64,000 bases of DNA from Theobroma cacao (Eukaryota; Streptophyta; Magnoliopsida; Malvales; Malvaceae): positions 35,230,518 through 35,294,517 of the forward strand of contig NC_030852.1 in the NCBI RefSeq assembly GCF_000208745.1. Direction: 5' to 3'. The notes under the pieces were generated by a model that did no database searches, was not told the DNA's origin, and saw only the letters and a list, made by a program, of their open reading frames with translations. Positions 1 to 12,070 of the stretch are shown one piece after another; position 1 is the stretch's first letter; every line of letters begins with the position of its first letter. Both the position numbers and the translations under genes were made by a program.

Positions 1-1279
1 TATATATATATATATATATGTTAGCCTATCATTTATTTCCTTCATTTTTATTTTTATATTTTTTATTTATCTCTCTAAATCTATCATTGTAAAAATATTT
101 CATTAAGCAATTTATTTTTTGTTTTGCATATATGCTTCATTTATCTAAGTTTAAATACCCTTAAGTAAATATTCTCCTACATTTAAATTTATCTCTTCCT
201 TATATATACCTTTTGTTATATCATTTATATTTATATATATATTTATATCCCTCTATTTGTATTACTTTCTTAAATCTAAAAATAATATCTAAGGATTTTA
301 AAACATTATGCTACAGTAATCTAAAACTAACCCTAAATGATTAAACAATAATCTTAAGGACAACTAAGATGAATCAACCCAAACCACAAAAGAGTCAAGG
401 GAAATAATAAATAGTTTACCTTCTGGGCTAAGCTGAACCAAAATCAAAGGCCCACTCCAATAAATTTGCTTCTCTACAGCCCCCCAAAGTGTGCCGCCTA
501 TGGAAGGAAGGGAAAGGTCTGCTCCTTTGGCAACCATGCGACGTCATTTAAGAACCCTCACTCTAACTATATAAGCTATTTGTCTTTCCTGTCGTCACTG
601 TTCTCCTTTCTCTTCTCTCTCTATAAACCGGTTACTTCCTCCTTCCCTCTAAAAGCTTCTATTTTTCCCTTCAAACTCTCAACTCTTCACCGCCGAACCC
701 CCAAAAATCGCCCTCTCTCCTTACGCCGGCCAAATTGCACCAGATCCCCTCACCGCCCGCTACCCAAATCAGCTCTCCCTCTTCGTTAGCCTAAACCGGA
801 TCTCCTCACCGCCGCCCAAAGAAATCGAGCTCTCTCCTTTTCTGCCGGCTCCAAAAGATCAAACCCTCTCCTTGCCGGCTATCCGACCAGATCTCCCTAA
901 AAAAATCAAACCTTTTCCCTCTAGAAAATACCCAAACCGAAAACTCAAAAAAAACTAACCTCCTGCCTCTCCCATATTATATATATATTTTTTGATTTTT
1001 TTTACTATTGTTTGATTGTGATTATGCCGGCTGCTAGATTTCTAGTCTAGTTTTCTAGGTTTTTTTTTTGCTGTAGGTTGTAGGGCTTTTCCTCACTGGT
1101 TGCCCGGGTTTTTCATTCCGACTTTCCTTTAATGGTTGAGTACTGGGCTTGATTCAGATAACTAATAGAATAAATAACATAAAACTAAAATAAAACAAAA
1201 CAAAATAAATAAAATGAAATGAAATGTGAAAACAAAACATATAAAAATAGTGTCTACACCATCGATATAGCCAAGAACT
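1..1279. other. Upstream region of CslG with a pyrimidine-rich leader-like block
   Basis: No gene recognised. The first 20 bases are a TA run and bases 1-450 are A+T-rich. Bases about 470-960 differ sharply: they are C/T-rich, with a TATA-like ctatataagc near 565-576 preceded by a cgacgtca motif near 539. This looks like a promoter followed by a plant 5' leader. It could be the distal promoter and leader exon of the CslG gene, or a fragment of another gene or an LTR. A second TATA-like stretch (acatataaaaatag, about 1236-1250) lies just before the CslG start codon. A 107-codon ORF at 466-789 is low-complexity and is not called as a gene. Confidence 0.35.
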
Positions 1280-4200
1280 ATGGGCGGCCGAGGTCTAATA
1301 GCAGGGCGCACTGCCCATGCTCCTCCTCTTCACAAGTTTGAACCTCTCAGGCGCACGGCCTTGAACCGCCTCTTTGCGGTGGTTTACGCCTCTGCTATTA
1401 TAGCTCTACTTTATCGCCATGCACAAACACTTATATACTCAGCAACCAGCTTACTCTCTTTCTCTTTGAGCCTCTCCTTGCTCATTTCTGATCTCGTTCT
1501 TGCCTTCATGTGGACCGGCGCACAAGCTTTCCGAGTGTGCCCAATTCGTCGCAAGGAGTTTCCCGAAAACCTCAGAAAAATCATCAAGGAAGAAGATTTC
1601 CCAGGGTTGGACGTGTTCATATGCACGGCTGATCCGTACAAGGAGCCACCGATGAATGTGGTGAACACAGCCCTCTCGTTGATGGCTTATGATTATCCAA
1701 CAGAGAAGATTTCGGTCTATGTATCGGACGATGGAGGATCAGCCTTCACTCTCTTTGCTTTCATGGAGGCCGCTAAGTTTGCCAGTCACTGGTTACCATT
1801 TTGCAGGGAGCATAATATGATGGAAAGGAGCCCTGAAGTGTATTTTGCATCTACTTATCATTCCTGGAGCCCTGAGATTGAGAAGATTAAGGTATTAATT
1901 CACTCAAACATGCACTCTCTTCTGTATTTTCTCTAAACAAATTGAAAAAACCAATTTCATAAGTTACGACTCTTTTCAATTCCATGCCTAAGTAATTTTA
2001 TACAAAATTATATTGATAATTAATTTAATTTGGGTGTTCACTTACTTATGATAACAGTTGATAGACTAATAAGTTTGATCCAAATTAAGTTCCCATATCA
2101 ACAAACACAAAAGGTCAGGTTGGTTTTCTTTTTTAAACAAATTATATAAAAATATATTACCATGATCAATGTGTTGGAATATTCATCATGGTTTTTCTAA
2201 AGGTGCTAACGCTAAATATATTATACTATAGTAATTATTGGAAGACGAAAAGGGAATCTAGGAGCCCATTGGTGCAATAGATAATTAATTATCAATCATG
2301 GTCTTTACTTTGTAGTTCAGATTTGTGATAAATTTGATTAATATATATATATTGTGTGTGTAAGAAAGAGATATATTAACTTTAACCCAAAACCTAAAAC
2401 CCTATCCAGATCTTTATTGCAACTTATCTCGTATTTGTAGCTTTGGTCCATAGACGAGAAAACTCAATAATTTAGATTAGTCACGGCAGCTGTTTGTCCG
2501 TCAATCCGGTCATATTCAGACAAAGAAACCTTTATAAGTCAGCCCTTCATACCCACTAACTTTATCATGTTATCATTTTAGTGGACATCATTTGTTTTAG
2601 TCAATTCAACACTCCAATAAAAGATTAGAATTTGTCTTAAACGTGACGCCTAAACCATATGTATCTAGACAATTAATGAACCTGTGCATGAATCCAAAGA
2701 AACCTCAAGTAAGGCGGTAACAATGTTAGTCATCATTTCAACTGTACAATAAATAGATAACAAGGCACATCTTTGAAAGCTTTTTATTCTAACTTAATTT
2801 CTTGAAGAACAAAAGAGATAGAGCTTGATCACGAGGCTTCTTCTGTGCTTGCATAAGTCAAGTCCCAGATGTCGATGCATTTATTGTTTTGGCTTCTAAT
2901 ATGACACACAGACATATATAAATATTTATAAACATATATATATATATATTTGTTGCTTTATATATTTATTAATTAGGCTTTGCGGCCGCATGTTGCTATA
3001 AGCCTTTTTTCCGTGTTTTTTTATAATTGCCACAATCTTTTATAAAGTTGCAATTATGGATCAGCAAAATTACTATATATCCACTTGCTCTCGGTATGCT
3101 AAAATCAATTCATCAGCAATTTTCTCTTATTTAGGAACATTCGAGTGATGTTGAGATGCTTCAGGATAATACCGTGTCTGGATACTATCTTATTGCAGGT
3201 GATGTACAAGACTATGAAAGTGAAGGTAGAACGCATTGTTGATAAAGGGGAAATTAGTGATGAATACATTGTAGATAACGAATATCGAGAAGCTTTTAGT
3301 AAATGGACCGACGGGTTTACTCATATGGATCATCCTGCTGTCGTTCAGGTGATTTACATTCAAGATTAGAGTTATAATCAATCATAAATTAAATTATTTA
3401 CGAGAAATAAAAGTACTAGCTAGTACCTACTTTGACAAGGTCAATTTACTGGTGGCACATGAACTGTGAGCAGGTTATCTTAGATAAGACCAAAGATAGA
3501 GACGTTTCAGGCAATTTCTTGCCAAATCTCATTTATGTTTCAAGACAGAAAAGTAAGACTTCTCCTCATCACTTTAAAGCTGGAGCTCTGAATGTTCTGG
3601 TATGGGTTAAATGATCTAACGACTTATTCTGGTATCTTATTTAATTGATTAGTTTTTATTTTATGCTTTCTAATTCTCTTTTAAAATTTGGAATGTTTGG
3701 AAGTTACGAGTATCAGCTGTTATGACCAATGCGCCATTAATCTTGACCCAAGATTGTGACATGTACTCGAATGATCCCCAAACTCCTCTCCGGGTGCTAT
3801 GTTATCTATCAGACCCTGCATTTCAATCAAAATTGGCATATATTCAATTTCCCCAACGATTTCGTGGCCTTAACCAAACTGACATTTATGCTTCTGAGTA
3901 TAAACGCATGTTCCAAATTAACCCTATGGGTTTTGATGGGCTAATGGGTCCAGATAATTTCGGATCGGGCTGTTTCTTTCGCCGACGAGCTTTCTTTGGT
4001 GGCCCATCAACTTTGGTGCCGCCGGAAATCCCTGAACTCAGCCCAAACCATGTGGTAGACAAGCCCATTAATTCTCAGGAAATTTTTTCATTGGCACACA
4101 ATGTGGCAGGTTGCGACTATGAGAACCAAACCGAACATTGGGGCTCCAAGGTCAGCTCATTAGTCACTCTCCAGAACCTGTCTATCAAAAAGCTTTAAAT

Positions 4201-5237
4201 TACAACCAATATGTTAAGATTGTTTCTTGATATGTATGCAGAATGGGTTTAGATATGGATCTTTGGTTGAGGACTTTTACACAGGATATCGACTTCAATG
4301 TGAAGGATGGAAGAGCTTATTCTGCCATCCTGAAAGGGCTGCATTTTTAGGGGATGTGCCAATTACCCTTTTAAATTTACTTAGTCAATGCAAGAGATGG
4401 TGCATCGGCCTTTTAGAAGTGACCTTTTCCAAATATAACACTCTCACCTTTGGTTCTCGTTCTATGGGCCTTTTGATGGGATTAGCTTATTCTCACTATG
4501 GATTCTGGCCTATTTTATGCATCCCGATCACCCTCTATTCTTTCCTCCCCCAGCTAACTTTGCTCAACAAAGTCAGCATCTTCCCAAAGGTATGAGCATT
4601 GATGAACTGTATATGATTATTTATTTGAATTCAATCTATTTATTGAAATCAGAAATGTAAGAAAGAAAAACAAATCGTGTTGTAGGTATCAGAACCATGG
4701 TGTTTCTTATATGTTTTTCTTTTCCTCGGCGCTTATGGGCAAGATTTCCTTGACTTTGTTCTAGCCGGAGGCACTATCCGAATGTGGTGGAATGCTCAAA
4801 GGATGTGGATGATAAGGGGGCTTTCATGTTTCTTGTTCGGTTCAGTTGAGTACCTGCTCAAGTCCTTAGGGATTTCCACTTATGGTTTTAGCCTAACAAG
4901 CAAAGTGCTTGATGATGAACAAAGCAAGAGATACGGTCAAGGCATCTTTGAGTTCGGAGTCCCCTCCCCCTTGTTTGTGCCATTGACAATGGCAGCAATA
5001 ATCAACTTATTCTCATTCGCATGGGGATTGACAGAGTTTTGGGATAATGACAGCAACAAGGAAGGCCTTGTTTTACAGATGGTATTAGCAGGGTTCATTG
5101 TTTTGAATTGCCTGCCAATTTATGGAGCCATTGCCTTGAGGAGTGACAAAGGAAAAATGCCCACCCAAATTACGATCATCTCAACATTTCTATCTGTGGC
5201 TCTTTATATTTTCGTTTATCTCATTCTCAAGCAATAA
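1280..5237 (+). CDS. CSLG: Cellulose-synthase-like protein, subfamily G (CslG), intact
   Basis: Family-2 processive glycosyltransferase of the plant Csl superfamily, membrane-bound in the ER/Golgi system. Some CslG/CslM-clade members glucuronidate triterpenoid aglycones in saponin synthesis; whether this one does is unknown. Six exons join in phase: 1280-1891, 3199-3348, 3474-3599, 3704-4150, 4242-4589 and 4686-5237, giving about 744 aa, normal for the family. Two N-terminal membrane helices are visible (about residues 28-75). The catalytic signatures are all present: DDGGS, the DCD of TQDCDMYSNDP, VEDFYTGYRL and Q-C-K-R-W (QxxRW). A C-terminal cluster of hydrophobic helices follows. The start MGGRGLIAGRTAHAPPLH precedes the usual APPLH...RT.NR...VVYA opening. 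Intron 1 (1.3 kb) is A+T-rich and holds a TA microsatellite near 2935-2950. The damaged copy at 8056-11253 is its tandem paralogue. Confidence 0.93.
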
Positions 5238-6289
5238 CTCTAATTAGGCTAGCTTCTTCTTCTTCTTTCTTTTCGGGATCAAATAATTAGAACCTTTGTT
5301 GTATATTTCTCCTCTAATCTTTGTTTTATATGATAATATTTAAAAAAAAAAAAGATTGAAGGTAACCATTTATCTAGTTGCTCATGTCTTTCACTTTCAT
5401 CTTGCTTTCATTTGCTAGTAGCCCAAAAAGCATGTGTTGTCTCTTATTTCTCATCATTAATGTCTAGCTCCACCTTGAGATATACAGCCATTGAACAGTG
5501 CAATTCGCAAAGTGGTTGACATGGACACGCTATTGAGATACTCTCTTTTTTCTTTTCATTTCCTAGTAATCATTTAGGTGAGATATATCTCATCAATTTA
5601 GAAAGTCAGCAAGCAGATATCATTGATATACTAGGTTAATTAGAGAAAATCGTGAAAAACGACCATTTTTATAACTTAATTTTAAAAATAATCATTAAAA
5701 TAAAATTAATTGTTTTAAGTCATGTTTAGTCATAACTTGACAGAAAGATTTTTGAAATTATTTCAAATAAATTAAATCATTCATCACAATTTCTCTCTAT
5801 TGTCATCTCTTTGTTTCCATTTCTCTCTCTGACCATCCATCTCTTTCTAATTTTATTAATTTCTCTCTTCAATATTCATGTGTTCTCGATTTTTCTCTCT
5901 CGTGCTTTCAATACGCTGAGCAATGGTTTTGATGTGCTTGTGGTGGGTGACTACTTAGGAAATTTGATTTTTAGGTGTTTTGGATAAAATTAAAATGGTA
6001 GAAATGATCACAAATATTTGAAATAGTTTTTAATTGAATCAATTCGGGATCTAGATACTAATAAACTCAAGAATTTGAAATTTATAAACCCAATATTTTA
6101 AAGAAAATTTTTTTCGATTTTTAGTTGAAATAGGTGTTTTAAATAAGAAAAATTATGTTTTGATTTATGAAAATATTTTAGAAACATTTCAATTGGTACC
6201 AAATCGTAAAAAAAAAACAAACAAAAAGAAATGAAAAGAGTTGAAAGGATTTGAAGTTTTGGTTCGTAAGTAACAACAATATTTTAAGT
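5238..6289. other. Intergenic, 3' flank of CslG
   Basis: No gene seen. The first 120 bases are probably the 3' UTR of the CslG gene (poly-A run at 5341-5353). The rest is A+T-rich with no coding signal, grading into the tandem-repeat array. Confidence 0.5.
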
Positions 6290-7905
6290 ATTAAAATGTA
6301 ACAATTTTTTTTTAAACATGACATGTAATAATAATATTTTTTAACATAACGTGTAGCACCAACATTTTTTTTAACATAATGTGTGACATGTTATTGTACA
6401 TAACATGTAACAATAATATTTTTTTTCATTATAATGTGTAATAACTTTTTTTAACTATAACGTGTAATATGTTTTTACCCATAACGTATAACAATAACAT
6501 TTTTCAACATGATGTATAACATCATGTGTATGACGTGTTACATCATATGCATGACGTGTAACATGGAATGTAATATATTTGTATATATGACGTGTAACGT
6601 CATGTGCACTTGATATAAAAAGGTTTCATTAATCATGGCGTGTAACATGTTTTTGCACATGGTATGTAACAATAACACTTTTCAATATGGTGTATAATAT
6701 GATGTACATGACGTGTAACATCATGTGCATTGTGTGTAACATAGAGTGTAACATGTCTTTGTACTTGGCATGTAACGTTATGTGCACTTGATATAAGGAG
6801 GTTTCAGTAACCATGATGTGTAACATGTTTTGGCATATGATATGTAATAATAATACTTTTCAACATGTTGTATAACATCATGTGCATTGTGTGTAACATA
6901 GAGTTTAACATATTTTTGTACACGGTGTACAACGTCATGTGCATAATATGTAACGTCATGTGCATTTGATATAAGGAGGTTTCATTATCTATGGCGTGCA
7001 AATATGTTTTTGCATATGACCTGTTACAATAACACTTTTTAACATGGTGTATATCATGATGTACATGACGTGTAACATTATGTGTAAAGTGTATAACATG
7101 GAGTGTAACATGTTTTTGTACATAACTTGTAACGTCATGTGCATAACGCGTAATGTCATGTGCACTTGATATAAAGAGGTTTCATTAACCATGATATATA
7201 ACATGCTTTTGCACATGGCATGTAACAATAACACTTTTCAACATGGTGTATAACATCATGTGTATGGTGTGTAACATGTATTTGTACATGACATGTAACG
7301 TTATGTGCATAACATGTAACGTCATGTGCACTTGATATAAAAAGGTTTCATTAACCATGGCGTATAACAATAACACTTTTCAAAATGGTATATAACATCA
7401 TGTGCATGGTGTGTAATATAGAGTGTAACATGTCTTTGTACATGACATGTAACGTCGTATGCATAACATGTAACATCATGTGTATAATGTGTAACGTCAT
7501 GTGCACTTGATATAAAGGGGTTTCATTAACCATGACATGTAAGAATAACACTTTTCAACATGGTGTATAACATTATGTGCATGACGTGTAACATCATGTA
7601 CATGGTGTGTAATATAGAGTATATTATGTTTTTACACATGATGTATAATGTCATGTGCATAACGTGTAACATCATGTGCACTTGATATAAGGAAGTTTCA
7701 TTAACCATAACATGCAACATCTTTTTGCACTTAGTGTGAATCAATAACACTTTTCAACATGGTGTACAACATCATGTGCATGACCTGCAACATCATGTAC
7801 ATAGTATGTAACATGACATGTAACATGTTTTTATACATGACATGTAAGGGTATGTGCATAATGTGTAGCATCATATACACTTGATATAAAGAGATTTCAT
7901 AAAGA
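6290..7905. repeat. Hierarchical tandem-repeat (minisatellite/satellite) array
   Basis: About 1.6 kb of tandem repeats at two scales. The short motif is about 20 bp, variants of acgtgtaacatcatgtgcat. The long unit is marked by the anchor cacttgatataa(aa/gg)aggtttcattaaccatg, which recurs at 6607, 6785, 6963, 7163, 7329, 7504, 7679 and 7878. Spacing is 178, 178, 200, 166, 175, 175 and 199 bp, so seven full units lie between eight anchors. The first 300 bp hold only degenerate short motifs. On the minus strand almost every unit has an overlapping 63-81-codon ORF of the type M..ETSLYQVHMTLH. This follows from the repeat lacking stops in one frame, not from evidence of a gene. The array ends about 150 bp before the truncated CslG copy. 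Confidence 0.92.
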
Positions 7906-8055
7906 ATAATTTTATCTAACTTATTAAAATTATAAAAAAAATTATTTTTAAGAACATATCATCCTTGAAGGCTATTTTTTAAAATAGCCCAGTAGTACCA
8001 CCATCTATCCTAATACGAGATATGAAATTCATATCTGTTTCGTAATTATTTAGTA

Positions 8056-11000
8056 ATATGCACGGTTGACCCTCACAAGGAGCCGCCACTGAGTGTGGTG
8101 AACACAACTTTGTCGTTGATGGCTTATGATTATCCAACAGAGAAGATTTCGATCTATGTATCGGATGATGAAGGATCAGCTTTGACTCTCTTTGCTTTCA
8201 TGGAGGCTACTAAGTTTGCAAGTTACTGGTTACCATTCACTAGGGAGAATAACATTATGGACAGGAACCCGGATGTTTATTTTGCGTCAGGCCATTCTTG
8301 CATTTCTGAGGCAGAAAACATGAAGGTAAAACCACTTTCAACAATAGCTCAAAATTTGAAGGGGTGTAATTTAATCATTTTAATTTTTAATTTAATTCAA
8401 GATTAATGAAAAGTTAAAGTTTTAAAAAAATCTATGAGAAACTAAAAACTATTCTAACAAACCTTTTAATTTTTTATTATTTTAAATCAAATTAAAAATT
8501 AAAAAAATAAAATTATATCCATTTAAATATAAATAATAAATTTAATTTATTATTTTAAATAGAGTAATAATATTATTAAATATTATTAATATTATATATA
8601 TTTATATATATATATATATATAAATTGCCCTAGATAAATGCAAACGTCAACATTGGCAGTGCAAGCGACAACTATTTAAAGTTTATGTCATCTTTCTGTC
8701 TCTTCTTGTCTGTCGGTATATGTATGATAAAAGTCTTTCGAATCTTTTGCATCTACCCTGGACATCTTATATTATTTGATATGATTAAATAAAATTAAAA
8801 TTAAGATATTTTATTATCGATTTGAGTAGAATTTTAAATAATAAAATTATTAAGTTCGAATAGAATTTAGATAGTGAAAATATTTACTATTTAAATTCAA
8901 TTATAAAACAATACTCATTTTGTTATCTTATTAGGACTAAATCGATATATGCGGACTAATTAATCAAATTAACTTTTGATAATTTTTTATTAAAAGTTTA
9001 TAGATCAATAAATAAACAAATTAATAAATGCGTATTAGTATAAATTAAAAAGTTATCTTATCAATCCTGTCATACATATATTTATTAATTTGTACTAATA
9101 TGAAATATATCTGCTAATGGAAGTTCTTTCTTAAACTAAGATTTCACTTTCAAGTTAATTATATTCATTTATAATTAATTCCTTGTGTACTTGAATAATA
9201 GTTAGTAATAACAATTTGGATCTTAATGATGTGCCAGGAAATATATGAAAACATGAAGGTGAGAGTAGAAAATGTTGTCAACAGAGGAGAAGTTAGTGAG
9301 ATTTACATCTCCAATGATGAAGAACGTGAAGCTTTTAACAAATGGACTGGTGGGTTTACCCCCCAAGATCACCCTACTGTCATTCAGGTTTGCATTCAGG
9401 CTTTGAGCTTTGTTAACTTCCCCTTTTCCAAGTTACATATTGACAAGATTATATGAGCAGGTCCTGTTAGACAGCAGCAAAGACAAAGACATCACTGCCC
9501 ATTTCCTGCCAAATCTCATCTTTGTCCCCAGGCAGAAAAGTAAGACTTCACCGCACCATTTCAAAGCTGGTGCTCTAAATGTTCTGGTATGCTACCGATC
9601 AGCTTATAATGTCTCCAATTAACAGTTATCTCTTCTTCTTAATACAATTTTTTTATCCGAACTTTTTCCTTATGTGGAAGCTTCGTGTATCGACGGTCAT
9701 GACCAATGCCCCAATAATCTTAACCCAAGACTGTGACATGTATTCAAATGATCCCCAAACACCTCTCAGGGTGCTATGCTATTTGTGTGACCCCGCAATT
9801 GAACCGAATTTGGGGTTCATTCAATTTCCCCAGCGGTTTCCTGGTATAAATAAAAATGATACCTACGGCTGCGAGTATAAACATCTTGCCGAGATACATC
9901 CTATTGGTTTTGATGGGGGTTAGGGGACCATATTATTGTGGGACTGGAACCTTCTTCCGTCGGCGAGCATCCATCAGCTCCTGTTAAAACAGAAATCCTT
10001 GAACTCAGCCCAGACCATGTTGTGAACAAACCCATTAAATATCTGGACATTTTGCCATTAGCACACCATGTAGCAAGTTGCAATTATGAGAACCAGACGA
10101 AATGGGGATCCAAGGTAAGCCTACTGAATAGGAGTATCTTGCTATTTGAAAATTAAGGAGCACACCAAGCTCTTTCACCTGTAGAAAACACTGATGTAAA
10201 TGATGAAAGAAAACTTGCAGATGGGGTTTGGATATGGATCATTGGTTGAGGACTTCTACACAGGTTACCGGTTGCAATGTGATGGATGGAGGTCCATATG
10301 TTGCAATCCTGAGAGGGCTGCATTTCTGGGGAATATACCAATCAACCTCGTTGATGTGCTAGGTCAATGCAACGTTGGTCCGTAGGCCTACTTGAAATAG
10401 GCTCGTCCGAATATTCTCCCATAACCTTTGGGACGCTTTCGATGGGCCTCCTCATGGGCTTAGGCTATTCTCACTATGCATTCTGGCCCCTTTTGTCCAT
10501 TCCAGTGACCATCTATGCCTTCCTCAATTAGCTCTCCCCAATGGGGTCTCTGTCTTTCCAGAGGTATGCGTATGCACTCATTGTTGCTGTAGTTGCTTTC
10601 ATTTTCTGAACTTTCAACGTTAAACGGATTGTGACATGAATATTATTGATTCAAAATTTTCAAATATTGTCCAAAACTTCCACTAATAGGAGAGGAAATT
10701 CATGTTGCAGATCTCAGAACCATGGTTTTTCTTATACCTTTTGCTTCTCCTCGGTGCTTATGGACAAGACTTCCTTGAATATGTCCTGGAGGGAGCAACT
10801 TTCCGAAAGTGGTGGAATGCTCAGAGAATGTGGATGATCAGGAAGCTTTGGAGTTTCTCGCTTGGTGCAGCAGAGTACTTTCTTAAGTCCATAGGCTTAT
10901 CTACTTACGGTTTCATTGTGATCAACAAAGCGGTCGATGATGAACAAAACAAAAGATATTGCCAAGGGATGTTCGAGTTTGGAGTCCCATCCCCATTGTT

Positions 11001-11253
11001 TGTGCCACCAACAATGGCAGCAATAATCAACTTATTCTCATTCATCTGGGGAACAATTTTAGTTATCAGCGGCAGCACTGAGAAAGGTCTACTTCTGCAG
11101 ATGTTACTGGCAGGGTGTGTTGTAAATTGCTTCCCAATTTATGAAGCCATGGCCTTGAGGAGTGACAAAGGAAAAATGCCTGCCAAAATTACCATCATTG
11201 CAACATTTCTTGCAGGTGCTCTTTATACTGCAACTTCCATTATTTTAAAGTGA
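8056..11253 (+). pseudogene. CslG tandem copy: 5'-truncated, frameshifted pseudogene
   Basis: Second CslG paralogue, clearly homologous to the intact gene at 1280-5237 exon by exon: about 8056-8323, 9239-9388, 9463-9585, 9691-10113, 10219-10562 and 10711-11253. Homology begins abruptly at ICTVDPHKEPP, so about the first 112 residues (both N-terminal membrane helices) are missing. Further lesions: DDGGS has become DDEGS. Exon 4 shifts frame and stops at about 9920 (GFDGG then TAG), with more indels at 9960-9990. In exon 5 a one-base deletion near 10371 turns QCKRW into QCN-VGP-stop, destroying the QxxRW motif. Another in-frame stop lies near 10530. Splice sites and the last exon (C-terminal helices) remain open, suggesting fairly recent decay. 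Function as a glycosyltransferase is excluded; transcription is possible. Confidence 0.93.
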
Positions 11254-12070
11254 TGACAGTAGACAGTACTTAGGAGCCTTTACATTTTTGCTTCTCCTTT
11301 AATTATTGTACTCTTTTGAGCTTTTCTTCTGCCTGAGATGGAATTTTTAGTGTTCTAAGGCAATTGTTGGGCAGCTACAGCAATTGGTTATATATTTTCT
11401 GGGGAACGGGCACTTTCAAACAAAATGAGCAAGAGGAAATGCAATGCATGGCTGATTGACACAAGTTGAGACTATTTAACAACTCCAAGGAAGCTATTTC
11501 CTCTGTCAATATGCTGCAAATAACTTCTTAGCACAAATTCCACCTCAAGATAACTTTCTTCAAGCTCTGTTCTAAATTGCCAATAGAGCTCCGACAAGCT
11601 CGATCATTCTCATTAGCCCATTATTGTATGCAACTCTTTAACATTGCTAAATAAACAATGCGCAGTATAGCTAATATTAGTATTTAGTATCACGCACTAT
11701 TATATGAGCCAAAAATGCTAGAATTTCCTAGACTCACTTTAAGTTCACTAAGACAGTTTGGTTGGGAAGAATGCCATGCATTCAAGCACCTCAAACAGCC
11801 AATCCATCAAATTGCAAAAAAGGTTGAATAAGTTTGCTCAATATGCCTCCAAGTAGATTAGAAATTCCCAGTAATTGTTTACACCTCAGTCTAGCAATTT
11901 GCATATTTACTTTCTGTTGTGATTGATCCATAAAATTTTACAAAAAGCAAGCAAACTCCAATATTCAAGGAACAAAAAAGATCCATTAACAAATTACATC
12001 ACAAAGTTGATAGAGCTCTTTCTTTCCTAATCATCTTCCTCTCAAAGATACAGAGAGCATACATACCGAA
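11254..12070. other. Intergenic between CslG pseudogene and bS6c
   Basis: No gene seen. It should contain the former 3' UTR of the CslG copy (to about 11400) and the 3' UTR of the minus-strand bS6c gene just before 12071. Confidence 0.5.

Noticed and set aside
466..789. 107-codon ORF in the pyrimidine-rich block
   Set aside because: Low-complexity Ser/Pro/Arg translation with no domain; the block reads better as promoter and leader DNA.
6629..7750. Seven minus-strand ORFs in the tandem array as real genes
   Set aside because: They are repeats of one stop-poor frame, overlap one another and have no independent coding evidence; reported as a finding only.
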